DNA from: NBML01 sp029939535
GTDB taxonomy: Bacteria; Desulfobacterota; Desulfobacteria; Desulfobacterales; Desulfobacteraceae
Length of the DNA: 24,467 nucleotides
Reading direction: 5' to 3'
Assembly (NCBI GenBank): GCA_029939535.1
Contig: JAOZST010000046.1
Span: forward strand, 1-24,467
Below are positions 14,461-22,322 of this stretch, in pieces; the stretch's first letter is position 1, and every line of letters starts with the position of its first letter. Below the pieces are notes generated by a model that worked only from the letters and a program-made list of their open reading frames with translations, was not told where the DNA came from and did not search any database. The translations under genes were made by a program, and so were the position numbers.

Positions 14461-15571
14461 TCACGATTATATGCGTATGGCCCTGTCCCTTGCAAGGAAG
14501 GGTAAGGGTTTTACATCTCCCAATCCCTGTGTGGGGGCAGTTGTGGTTAAAAATGGTCAGATCCTGGGTAAAGGATGGCACCGGGCTGCTGGTATGGCCC
14601 ATGCCGAAGTGGAAGCCATTGACAATGCCCGTGACAATACCCGGGATACCACAATCACCCGGGGTGCCACCATCTATGTCACCCTTGAACCCTGCAATCA
14701 TTTTGGGAAGACTCCTCCATGTACCCATAAAATTATCAGTTCAGGCATCACAAGGGTGGTGATTGGCTGTAATGATCCCAATCCCAGTGTGGACGGCGGG
14801 GGTATCAAATATCTGAAAGAAAACAACATACAGGTGGAAACAGGGGTCCTTGAAAAAGAGGCCCAAACTTTGATTGAAGATTTTATCTGGTATGCCAAAA
14901 ATCGGAAAACGCCTTTTGTTATTTTAAAATGTGCTGCAACCCTGGATGGACAAATTGCAACCTCCACAGGGGATTCCAAATGGATCACCAATGAAAAATC
15001 CAGGGCCCTGGTCCATGAGCTCCGCCATGAAGTTGATGCCATTCTCATAGGGTCGGGAACCCTCCATGCTGACAACCCCTCGTTGACCTCCAGAGTTGAA
15101 AATACCAGAACAAAGGATCCCATCAGAATTATTCTTGATTCAAAATTAAGCATTGATGAAACTGCCATGGTGATTTGTCAGGAATCCAATGCAGGCACTA
15201 TTATAGTGACAGGCCCTGGTGCCCCCGTTGACAAGAAAGAGCGTCTGGAGAAAAAAGGGGTGCAGGTAATGGAGGTGCCCATAAAAAACCAGAGACTTGA
15301 TTTGGGCCAACTCATGATTAAATTAGGGAAGATGTCCATCCTGAGCCTTCTTATTGAAGGCGGGGGCAAGGTATCAGCCTCGGCACTGAAAGAAAGAATT
15401 GTAAACAAGGTCCTGTTTTTTCTGGCACCCAAGCTAATGGGTGGCAGTGATGGGACGCCGGTGTTTAACGGGAAAGGGCCTGAAAAAATAAAAGACGCCT
15501 TTGAAATGAAAAATGTTGGTGTGGAGATGTTTGACAATAATCTGCTGGTCACAGGGTACCTTAAAACCTAA
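14453..15571 (+). CDS. ribD: Bifunctional riboflavin deaminase/reductase
   Basis: RibD carries out the second and third steps from GTP to riboflavin: pyrimidine deamination, then ribosyl reduction. The 372-residue form starts MNDHDYMRMALSLA; the frame is open upstream within nrdR, but this Met fits the family and overlaps the nrdR stop. Deaminase domain: His50-Ala-Glu52 and PCNHFGKTPPC (Cys81, Cys90) bind zinc. Reductase domain from about residue 150: FVILKCAATLDGQIAT, SGTLHADNPSL and LLIEGGGKVSASAL for NADPH and substrate binding. No strong Shine-Dalgarno, so it likely depends on coupling to nrdR translation. Confidence 0.97.
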   Translation: MNDHDYMRMALSLARKGKGFTSPNPCVGAVVVKNGQILGKGWHRAAGMAHAEVEAIDNARDNTRDTTITRGATIYVTLEPCNHFGKTPPCTHKIISSGITRVVIGCNDPNPSVDGGGIKYLKENNIQVETGVLEKEAQTLIEDFIWYAKNRKTPFVILKCAATLDGQIATSTGDSKWITNEKSRALVHELRHEVDAILIGSGTLHADNPSLTSRVENTRTKDPIRIILDSKLSIDETAMVICQESNAGTIIVTGPGAPVDKKERLEKKGVQVMEVPIKNQRLDLGQLMIKLGKMSILSLLIEGGGKVSASALKERIVNKVLFFLAPKLMGGSDGTPVFNGKGPEKIKDAFEMKNVGVEMFDNNLLVTGYLKT

Positions 15572-15601
15572 GACGGGGTTTAAAATCAGGGAGAAGAGAG
15601 C

Positions 15602-16267
15602 TTGTTTACAGGCATTATAGAAAGTTTTGGAACCATTAAAAAGATTGAATCCAATGGAGAGGGAAAGAAACTTCACATTGGTTGTGATCTGGATTTGTCT
15701 GAAAGCAAAATTGGGGATTCCATTGCGGTAAACGGTGCCTGCCTGACCTCTGTAAGCCTTGGTAAATATGACTTTAAGGTGGATATGGCTCCGGAAACTG
15801 TTGCCAGGACAAGTTTTAAACATATGGTTCCGGGCAGCAGGGTGAATATAGAAAGGGCTCTCAGGCTGTCAGACCGTATTGACGGGCATCTGGTGTCCGG
15901 TCATATTGATGGTGTTGGAACTATTTCTTCAATAAAACGAAAAAGCAATGCCGTTATCATATCCGTGGATGTGGGCCCTGCCCTTGCAGCTGATATGATT
16001 GAAAAAGGATCTGTGGCCATTGACGGGATCAGTCTGACCATCAACCAGTGCTCAGACTCAAATTTTGAGGTCAGTATTATACCCCATACTGCAGAGATAA
16101 CTACCATCGGCCTCAAACAGGTTGGTGATGAAGTAAATATAGAGACGGACATGCTGGGAAAATATGTCAGAAAAATATTAATGGGAAATGTTTTGAAAAA
16201 TGATGCTGAAAAATCCGGGAATGCGGATATCAGCATGGCATTTCTCGCAAAAAACGGATTTTTATAA
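15602..16267 (+). CDS. ribE: Riboflavin synthase alpha chain
   Basis: Dismutates two 6,7-dimethyl-8-ribityllumazine molecules to riboflavin plus the pyrimidinedione precursor. It has the two tandem lumazine-binding barrels: the first begins MFTGIIESFGTI and contains GDSIAVNGACLT; the second follows about residue 95 (LVSGHIDGVGTI) and contains KGSVAIDGISLTI. Length 221 is typical. The start is TTG at 15602, giving the invariant MFTGIIE, with GGAGAAG about ten bases upstream. The last 20 residues are a nonconserved tail. The gene lies 30 bases after ribD and 17 before ribBA. Confidence 0.96.
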   Translation: MFTGIIESFGTIKKIESNGEGKKLHIGCDLDLSESKIGDSIAVNGACLTSVSLGKYDFKVDMAPETVARTSFKHMVPGSRVNIERALRLSDRIDGHLVSGHIDGVGTISSIKRKSNAVIISVDVGPALAADMIEKGSVAIDGISLTINQCSDSNFEVSIIPHTAEITTIGLKQVGDEVNIETDMLGKYVRKILMGNVLKNDAEKSGNADISMAFLAKNGFL

Positions 16268-16284
16268 TTTAAAGGAAGTAAATA

Positions 16285-17487
16285 ATGCCGCATTTAACGA
16301 TAGACCAGGCAATTGATGATATTAAAAATGGGAAAATGGTCATTCTTGTGGATGATGAAGACCGGGAAAATGAGGGCGACCTGACCATGGCAGCGGAAAC
16401 TGTGACCCCTGAAGCCATAAATTTCATGGCAAAATACGGCAGGGGGTTGATCTGTCTGTCTCTGGATTCAAAACTTGCAGACCGTCTGGATCTGCCCATG
16501 ATGGTGGACAAAAATACTTCCCAGTTCCAAACCGGGTTTACAGTATCCATTGAAGCAAAAAAAGGAGTGACCACTGGAATTTCTGCGGCAGACAGGGCCA
16601 CCACCATTCTCACCGCTGTTGCAGATGACACCACTCCGGCTGATATAGCCAGGCCAGGCCATATATTTCCCCTGCGGGCCCGGGATGGAGGGGTCATGGT
16701 CCGCGTCGGACAGACAGAAGGGTCTGTGGATCTTGCCCGGCTTGCGGGCATGAAGCCTGCCGGTGTTATCTGTGAGATCATGGATGATGACGGCACCATG
16801 GCCAGGATGCCTTCCCTTGAAAAATTTGCAAAAAAACACAATATAGGTATCTGTACAGTGGCTGCCCTTGTAAAATACCGGCTTAAGACTGAAAGCCTTG
16901 TTAAAAGGGCTGCCCAGACAATTATTCCCACCAGGACCGGGGGAGAGTTCAAGATCATTGCCTATGAAAACCAGATGGATGACCTCACCCATATTGCATT
17001 GGTAAAAGGAGTGGTTGATCCGGAAAAACCTACCCTGGTCAGGGTTCACTCTGAATGCATGACCGGAGATATTTTCAGTTCCCTGCGATGCGATTGCCAG
17101 GACCAGCTCCACAAGGCCATGGCCATGATGGAGGAAGAAGGTTCCGGCGTTCTGCTTTACCTGCGCCAGGAGGGCCGGGGAATAGGGCTTGTCAATAAGT
17201 TAAAAGCCTATGAATACCAGCGCCAGGGGCTGGATACTGTAGAGGCCAATGAAAAACTCGGGTTTAAAGCGGATATGAGAGATTATGGGGTTGGTGCCCA
17301 GATGCTTGTGGATCTTGGAGTGAAAAAAATGCGGCTTTTGACCAATAACCCCATGAAAATGGTAGGACTGAAGGGATATGGCCTCACTGTAGTGGAACAG
17401 GTACCCATTGAAGTTGCTCCCAATTGCCACAACCAGGGATATCTGAAATGCAAACAGGCAAAAATGGGCCATCTGCTTCATATGTAA
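16285..17487 (+). CDS. ribBA: 3,4-dihydroxy-2-butanone-4-phosphate synthase / GTP cyclohydrolase II fusion
   Basis: One 400-residue protein supplies both branches of riboflavin synthesis. N-terminal RibB (about 1-200): DDEDRENEGDL (23-33) holds the acidic metal ligands, and RPGHIFPLRA the His. C-terminal RibA (about 205-400): zinc cysteines Cys258, Cys269 and Cys271 in ECMTGDIFSSLRCDC, and RQEGRGIGL with the catalytic Arg. Both active sites look intact, unlike the RibBA versions with a degraded RibA half. AAGGAAG precedes the start. The tail KQAKMGHLLHM is unremarkable. Confidence 0.97.
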   Translation: MPHLTIDQAIDDIKNGKMVILVDDEDRENEGDLTMAAETVTPEAINFMAKYGRGLICLSLDSKLADRLDLPMMVDKNTSQFQTGFTVSIEAKKGVTTGISAADRATTILTAVADDTTPADIARPGHIFPLRARDGGVMVRVGQTEGSVDLARLAGMKPAGVICEIMDDDGTMARMPSLEKFAKKHNIGICTVAALVKYRLKTESLVKRAAQTIIPTRTGGEFKIIAYENQMDDLTHIALVKGVVDPEKPTLVRVHSECMTGDIFSSLRCDCQDQLHKAMAMMEEEGSGVLLYLRQEGRGIGLVNKLKAYEYQRQGLDTVEANEKLGFKADMRDYGVGAQMLVDLGVKKMRLLTNNPMKMVGLKGYGLTVVEQVPIEVAPNCHNQGYLKCKQAKMGHLLHM

Positions 17488-17558
17488 AAAGCTTAAAAAT
17501 GCCTGAATGTAAAAAGTTTGGAAAATCAGGATTGTAAATTTAAAATAAGGATAAAAAC

Positions 17559-18035
17559 ATGCCATTGGTAATCGAAGCAGGCCTTACGGCCCAGGGAAAA
17601 AGGTTTGGGATAATAGCTGCTCGTTTTAATGATTTTATCACGGCCAGACTTGTGGACGGGGCAATAGATGCCTTGACAAGAAGCGGTGCTGATGAAAAGG
17701 ATATCGCCATTGTAAAAGTGCCGGGTGCCTTTGAAATCCCTCTGATTGCAAAAAAAATGGCAGACCAGAAAAAATATGATGCCATCATTTGTCTGGGAGC
17801 TGTGATCAGGGGTGCAACAACCCATTATGATTATGTGTGTGCAGAGGTTTCCAAGGGAATTGCCGCTGTGGGCATGGGTGCAGATGTTCCGGTAATGTTC
17901 GGCATCCTGACCACTGAAACCATTGAGCAGGCCATAGAAAGAGCCGGTACCAAAGCCGGTAACAAAGGTTTTGATGTTGCCATGGGTGCCATTGAAATGG
18001 CAAACTTGTGCTCAAAACTTGTAAAGGCGGAATAA
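17559..18035 (+). CDS. ribH: 6,7-dimethyl-8-ribityllumazine synthase
   Basis: Condenses the RibD product with dihydroxybutanone phosphate to lumazine; usually forms pentamers or a 60-mer shell. In 158 residues: RFNDFITARLVDGA (22-35), VPGAFEIPL (54-62) and the GAVIRGATTHYDYV block with the catalytic His89. AAGGA lies seven bases before the ATG. The 71-base space after ribBA carries only a weak CCTGA/TCAGG dyad. nusB begins five bases after the stop; the ribH-nusB pair is very widely conserved. Confidence 0.97.
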   Translation: MPLVIEAGLTAQGKRFGIIAARFNDFITARLVDGAIDALTRSGADEKDIAIVKVPGAFEIPLIAKKMADQKKYDAIICLGAVIRGATTHYDYVCAEVSKGIAAVGMGADVPVMFGILTTETIEQAIERAGTKAGNKGFDVAMGAIEMANLCSKLVKAE

Positions 18036-18039
18036 GATA

Positions 18040-18456
18040 ATGGGCGATCGCAGGCTTTCAAGGGAGCTGGCACTACAGGCATTATTTTTTTTTGATGTAA
18101 ACAAAACCGATCCAGCCAGGGATCTGGAAGCATTTTGCAGCCAGAGGGAAGATGAGCTTACAGATAAGGTCAAACCTTTTTTTCTGGATCTTGTTAACGG
18201 TGTGCTGGCTGATTCCCATGAAATCAATGGCCTGTTAAACAAATACTCAAAGAACTGGAAACTTTCCAGAATGCCGGCCGTGGATAGAAATATCATGCGC
18301 ATTGCCTGCTTTGAACTCATGAAACGTTCGGATATTCCACCCAGTGTTTCCATTAATGAAGCTGTTGAAATAGGTAAAAAATTCGGGACAAAGGATTCAG
18401 GCTCCTTTATTAACGGGGTTTTGGATCGGATTAGATCTTTGGAAAGATTTGAATAG
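18040..18456 (+). CDS. nusB: Transcription antitermination factor NusB
   Basis: NusB with NusE (S10) binds boxA RNA and permits rRNA operon antitermination. The 138-residue all-helical protein shows the Arg-rich start RRLSRELALQALFFFD, the core KNWKLSRMPAVDRNIMRIACFEL and the C-terminal INEAVEIGKKFGTKDSGSFINGVLD signature. It closes the riboflavin operon. Its last codons and stop form the first unit of a 15-bp tandem repeat that continues into the leader of the next gene. Confidence 0.96.
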   Translation: MGDRRLSRELALQALFFFDVNKTDPARDLEAFCSQREDELTDKVKPFFLDLVNGVLADSHEINGLLNKYSKNWKLSRMPAVDRNIMRIACFELMKRSDIPPSVSINEAVEIGKKFGTKDSGSFINGVLDRIRSLERFE

Positions 18457-18495
18457 ATATGAAAAGAATAGATATGAAAAGAATAGATATGAAAA
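18451..18495 (+). repeat. Three-copy 15-bp tandem repeat at the nusB/MBL junction
   Basis: GAATAGATATGAAAA occurs three times exactly, head to tail, starting at the last sense codon and stop of nusB. The unit is a multiple of three, so no frame is disturbed: one frame reads NRYEK repeated, another gives a 20-codon mini-ORF (ATG at 18459, TGA at 18519-18521) that overlaps the TTG start of the hydrolase and contains its Shine-Dalgarno sequence. Confidence 0.9.
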
Positions 18496-18517
18496 TAGGT
18501 CTGGCAAGGAGGTCGTT

Positions 18518-19138
18518 TTGATTATAAAGAAGCTGGAAGTAGGGCCAATAATGGCCAATTGTTTTATTCTAGGATGTGAAAATACAAAAGAATCAATTGT
18601 AATTGATCCAGGTGATGATGCTGATAAAATCCTCATGGAGCTTGCCAGGTCTGAACTTAAGGTGAAATATCTTATCAATACCCATGGCCACTTTGATCAT
18701 GTGGGGGGCAACAAAAAGATGAAAGAGGCTACCAATGCTATTCTTGCCATCCACCCGGAAGATGAGCCCATGCTATCGGAATTGTCCAGGTCTGCTTCAA
18801 CCTTTGGACTGTCTGCAGAAAACTCTCCGCCCCCGGATCTTTATCTCAATCATGGAGATACGATCAGTTTTGGAGATATAACCCTGGATATAATCCATAC
18901 TCCTGGCCATTCCAAAGGGGGTATCTGTCTTTACACCAAGGGACATCTTTTTTCCGGAGATACCCTGTTTGCCAACTCCATTGGCAGGACAGATCTGCCG
19001 GGAGGCGATTATGATACCCTGATATCCAGCATTAAAACCAAACTTTTAGGTTTTGACGATGACACAATCGTATACACCGGGCACGGCCCTGAATCTACCA
19101 TTGGCAATGAAAAGCGAATGAATCCATTCCTGAGATGA
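18518..19138 (+). CDS. MBL-fold metallo-hydrolase (glyoxalase II-like)
   Basis: A 206-residue cytoplasmic metallo-beta-lactamase-fold hydrolase of the small YcbL/glyoxalase-II-like type. Metal motif THGHFDH (55-61), then HTPGHSKGG, SGDTLF and the final YTGHGP with its His supply the dinuclear site. It lacks the C-terminal glutathione-binding domain of true glyoxalase II, so substrate is open. The frame is open upstream through the tandem repeat, but AAGGAGG five bases before the TTG at 18518 decides the start (LIIKKLEVGP is also where family members begin). Its stop overlaps the pabB start as ATGA, so the two are coupled. Confidence 0.9.
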   Translation: MIIKKLEVGPIMANCFILGCENTKESIVIDPGDDADKILMELARSELKVKYLINTHGHFDHVGGNKKMKEATNAILAIHPEDEPMLSELSRSASTFGLSAENSPPPDLYLNHGDTISFGDITLDIIHTPGHSKGGICLYTKGHLFSGDTLFANSIGRTDLPGGDYDTLISSIKTKLLGFDDDTIVYTGHGPESTIGNEKRMNPFLR

Positions 19139-21453
19139 GTGGTATCCAACAACTGCCCAAGGTAAGCTCCCTGTTTTTGGAAGAAATTGAGCTTATCCAG
19201 CCCTTTGAACAGGCAGCTGCAAGATTTGCCAGTAAACCGGGAACTATTGTGCTTCTGTCCGGATCAGGCCCTGATAACCCAAACCAGGACCCTTCCAGGT
19301 TTAATATCCTGGCCCTTGATCCCTGGCTGGAATTAAAAGGATACCAGGAACGTCTTTCCCTTGGGTTTGAGGGTCAAACCATCACTGTGAACCAGGATCC
19401 CTTTGCTCTTCTCCAGGAGTTGCTGGATCATTGTAAGCTGGATGTTTTTGATTTTAACTCTTTAGATCAAGACCATTCAAATCAGATTCATTTGAATCAG
19501 GTCCAGCCAGGGGCAGACTTGCCGATTTTCGCAGGGCTTTTCGGATATTTTTCCTATGATTTGAAGGACAGGATTGAAACCCTGCCCAGGACCTGTGTGG
19601 ATACCCATCTGCCTGACATCTGTTTGTATGCCCCTTCCATAATACTTATCCAGGACTGCCTGCTAAATAAAACCTTCTTGTGTATCCCCATACTGGACCA
19701 TTGCCTTTCCAGCATGGAAGACTATGTCCAGACCAGGAAAGAAGCATTTTATGAGCAGCTTGACCAGGCCTGGAAAAACTTACCCTTTTCCATTGATGGT
19801 CGAGGGTTTAGATCCAGTTTTACCAAGCCTGAATATATTTGGTCCGTTGAAAAAATTATCCAATATCTCAAGGCAGGAGATATCTACCAGGCAAACCTTT
19901 CCCAGCGGTTAGAAACCAATTTTACAGGGGATACCTATTCCCTGTTTATAGAGTTGTATAAACGTAATCCAGCCTCATTTTTCAGTTATATAAATGCCGG
20001 AAACCATTATATTGTTTCCACCTCACCGGAACGTTTTATAAAACTTGATGGAAATCAAGTGGAAACAAGACCTATTAAGGGAACCATTGCCAGGGGCAAG
20101 ACCCATGACCAAGACAGGGAAAACGGGCTGTACCTGACACAAAGTATTAAGGATGATGCCGAACTTACAATGATTGTGGACCTCATGCGAAATGATTTGT
20201 CCAGAGTTACAAAGCATGGATCTGTAGTTGTGTCGGAACATAAACGTCTGGAACCCTATGAAAATGTTTTTCATCTGGTTTCCATTGTAAGGGGCGAACT
20301 GGAAAACCAGAAGACAATTGTGGATCTTCTCCGGGCAACATTTCCCGGGGGATCCATTACCGGATGCCCCAAGATCCGTTCCATGGAAATTATTGATGAA
20401 CTGGAACCTGTGAAGCGCCATGTTTATACAGGCTCCATCGGTTATATCAGCTTCCATGGAACCATGGACCTTTCCATTGCAATCCGTACGGCCACCATTG
20501 TGGATGACAATATTTTTTTCTCTGTGGGGGGGGGTATTGTCTATGATTCAGATCCGGAAAAAGAGTTCCAGGAAACCCTTGATAAAGGAAAAACCTTGAT
20601 GGAGACCCTGGAATCTGTTTCGTCAAGGAATGATATCCCCTGTTTGAGGGCCTGGGTTGACGGCAAAATAATCGACCAGGATCAGGCAATGATATCGGCC
20701 CTGAGCCCGGGATTTCAATATGGAGCAGGCCTTTTTGAAACCATACGGGTGGAAAATGGCAGGCCCCTTCGCCTTGCAGCCCATGTGCAAAGGATGAACA
20801 GGGCCTGGACTTCTCTATTTGGTTCATTGCCGCCTGATATTACCTGGGAGCATGTCATTGATCTGGTGATAAAAGAAAATGGATTTCAGGACATGACCTG
20901 CGCCGTAAAACTGATGATTTCCCGGGATGAACAGGCAAATGGCAAACAGGCTTTCCTGGCTGCCTTTGCAAGACCCTATGTCCACCGTCTTGACCTTAAC
21001 AATAAAACCGGGCTGGATCTTGTTTCCTACCCCCATCCCAGGCTGACACTCTTATCAGATTATAAAACCCAGAATTACCTTTATTATGACCAGGCAGCTA
21101 AATATGCAGTTGATCATGGGGCAGATGAAGCATTGATCCTGAATCCGGATCACACAATATCGGAAACAAATACCTGTAATATGCTTATGGTTAAAAAGAA
21201 TGAGGTGATCCTTCCATCCTCGGACCATGTATTGCCCGGGGTTACCTTGAACACTCTTCTGGATATTCTGGCCCTCCAGGGATATACAATTACCAGAAAA
21301 AAGATAAGACTCCAGGAGATCCATTCCTACCCCAATATCCTGGTGACAAATGCTCTGATGGGTGTGGTAAGGGTTTTGAGCATTGATGAAGAGAGAATTG
21401 ACCATGACAAAGGTATTAGCCAGAAGATCAATGGTTTTTTAGCAGAAGGATAA
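19135..21453 (+). CDS. pabB: Fused aminodeoxychorismate synthase component I / aminodeoxychorismate lyase (PabB-PabC)
   Basis: A 772-residue fusion that makes p-aminobenzoate for folate. PabB part (about 1-495): GDIYQANLSQR, RPIKGTIARG with Lys315 (the PIKGT form characteristic of aminodeoxychorismate rather than anthranilate synthase), FPGGSITGCPK (403-413) and GSIGYISFHGTMDLSIAIRT. PabC part (about 500-772): class IV PLP fold with SPGFQYGAGLFETIRV, the PLP Lys644 in SDYKTQNYLYY, and DEALILNPDHTISETNTCNML. Both halves look intact. The glutamine amidotransferase PabA is not encoded next to it. No Shine-Dalgarno; translation is coupled to the hydrolase by an ATGA overlap. Confidence 0.94.
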   Translation: MSGIQQLPKVSSLFLEEIELIQPFEQAAARFASKPGTIVLLSGSGPDNPNQDPSRFNILALDPWLELKGYQERLSLGFEGQTITVNQDPFALLQELLDHCKLDVFDFNSLDQDHSNQIHLNQVQPGADLPIFAGLFGYFSYDLKDRIETLPRTCVDTHLPDICLYAPSIILIQDCLLNKTFLCIPILDHCLSSMEDYVQTRKEAFYEQLDQAWKNLPFSIDGRGFRSSFTKPEYIWSVEKIIQYLKAGDIYQANLSQRLETNFTGDTYSLFIELYKRNPASFFSYINAGNHYIVSTSPERFIKLDGNQVETRPIKGTIARGKTHDQDRENGLYLTQSIKDDAELTMIVDLMRNDLSRVTKHGSVVVSEHKRLEPYENVFHLVSIVRGELENQKTIVDLLRATFPGGSITGCPKIRSMEIIDELEPVKRHVYTGSIGYISFHGTMDLSIAIRTATIVDDNIFFSVGGGIVYDSDPEKEFQETLDKGKTLMETLESVSSRNDIPCLRAWVDGKIIDQDQAMISALSPGFQYGAGLFETIRVENGRPLRLAAHVQRMNRAWTSLFGSLPPDITWEHVIDLVIKENGFQDMTCAVKLMISRDEQANGKQAFLAAFARPYVHRLDLNNKTGLDLVSYPHPRLTLLSDYKTQNYLYYDQAAKYAVDHGADEALILNPDHTISETNTCNMLMVKKNEVILPSSDHVLPGVTLNTLLDILALQGYTITRKKIRLQEIHSYPNILVTNALMGVVRVLSIDEERIDHDKGISQKINGFLAEG

Positions 21454-21490
21454 ATATCTGGCTTGTAATTCTAATGAATAAAAGATAGGT

Positions 21491-21546
21491 TTATTTTAAT
21501 AGTGTAGGAATTTGCATTTAGCCATTAGGCTTTAGCCCCAACAGCT
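21491..21546 (+). repeat. 3'-end repeat element, copy D
   Basis: About 40 bases after the pabB-pabC stop. It contains GAATTTGCATTTAGCCATTA then GGCTTTAGCCCCAACAGCT and matches copy A over about 55 bases. It is followed by a GC-rich hairpin, CGCGC-GATA-GCGCG (21561-21574), that stands out from the A/T-rich surroundings but has no T-run. Confidence 0.7.
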
Positions 21547-21604
21547 AAAAGCTAAAACCTCGCGCGATAGCGCGCTAAAGTAACATTATAAATGGTAAGG
21601 TATC

Positions 21605-22306
21605 ATGAAAAAATTATTTATTATTCTGTTGGTTTTATTTCTTGGAACAATGAGTACGCTGCCTTGCTCAGCCACTCCCAAAGCAAGTCCTGTAGATCCT
21701 GTTTTTGAATTTTTTCCCCTGCCGGATGGAGCAAAAATCATCCATGAATTTATCATCCGTAATACAGGAGATACTCCCCTGAACATAACCCATGTGCTGC
21801 CTCCCTGAGGGTGTGACAGTCGTTCCTTTGACCGACAAATTCCTCCGGGAGGGGAAGGTAAAATAAAGATTGGGATTAAAACCAGCGGTTATGGCGGAAG
21901 AGTTTTGAAAAAAAAGATTCTTGTTAAAACCGATGATCCTGTAAATAAGCAACTATATCTGACGGTGACCGGGAAAGTGGAGACTGTGGTTGATATCACG
22001 CCCAAAACTGTAAGTTTGCGTGGCGTCCCCGGGGATGTTCTCCAGACCATGGTTACCATTACCCCTGTTGAAAAATATGATTTTTCAATTCTGGAATTAA
22101 ATCAAAAGTTTAATACCGATATTAAGGCCCAATTAATAAAGCCGGAAAAAGATAACTCTTCCTGGCAGGTAAAAATTTCAAGCACATCCCAAATTGCAGA
22201 CGATTTTTATGATGTAATCACCCTTAAAACAGATAGCAAATATAAACCAACCCTTAAAATAAGGGTTTATGCCATCTATCTTAAGAAAGACAATAAAAAA
22301 TCATAA
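21605..22306 (+). CDS. Exported DUF1573 protein with an in-frame UGA, candidate selenoprotein
   Basis: Read through one TGA (21806-21808), this frame gives 233 residues. Residues 1-23 are a signal peptide (MKKLFIILLVLFLGTMSTLP). Then comes a DUF1573/ASH-type Ig-like domain: IIHEFIIRNTGDTPLNITHV, the UGA at codon 68, GCDSRSFDRQIPPGGEGKI, KTSGYGGRVLKKKILVKTDD. Relatives read V..xCGCT...(D/K)..IPPG at this point, so UGA stands for the first Cys of CGC. The 165 codons after it are open in the same frame and end in a charged tail; a second Ig-like segment covers about 120-225. AAGG precedes the ATG by five bases. Either selenocysteine is inserted or a nonsense mutation hit exactly this Cys codon. 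A hairpin TTCCTC-CGG-GAGGGG (21840-21854) lies downstream, at the far edge of the usual SECIS distance. Function of the family is unknown. Confidence 0.65.
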
Positions 22307-22322
22307 CCCCCTGGCATAAAAA

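Noticed and set aside
14380..15600. FMN riboswitch before the riboflavin genes
   Set aside because: ribD overlaps nrdR, and none of the RFN conserved blocks is visible there or before ribE, ribBA or ribH.
21561..21574. Intrinsic terminator after pabB-pabC
   Set aside because: CGCGC-GATA-GCGCG is a good hairpin but has no T-run on either side.
21605..21808. Treating the DUF1573 gene as two separate genes or a frameshifted pseudogene
   Set aside because: Both parts are in one frame and form one continuous domain; only a TGA separates them. A plain nonsense mutation remains possible and is stated, but two genes would split an Ig-like domain in the middle.
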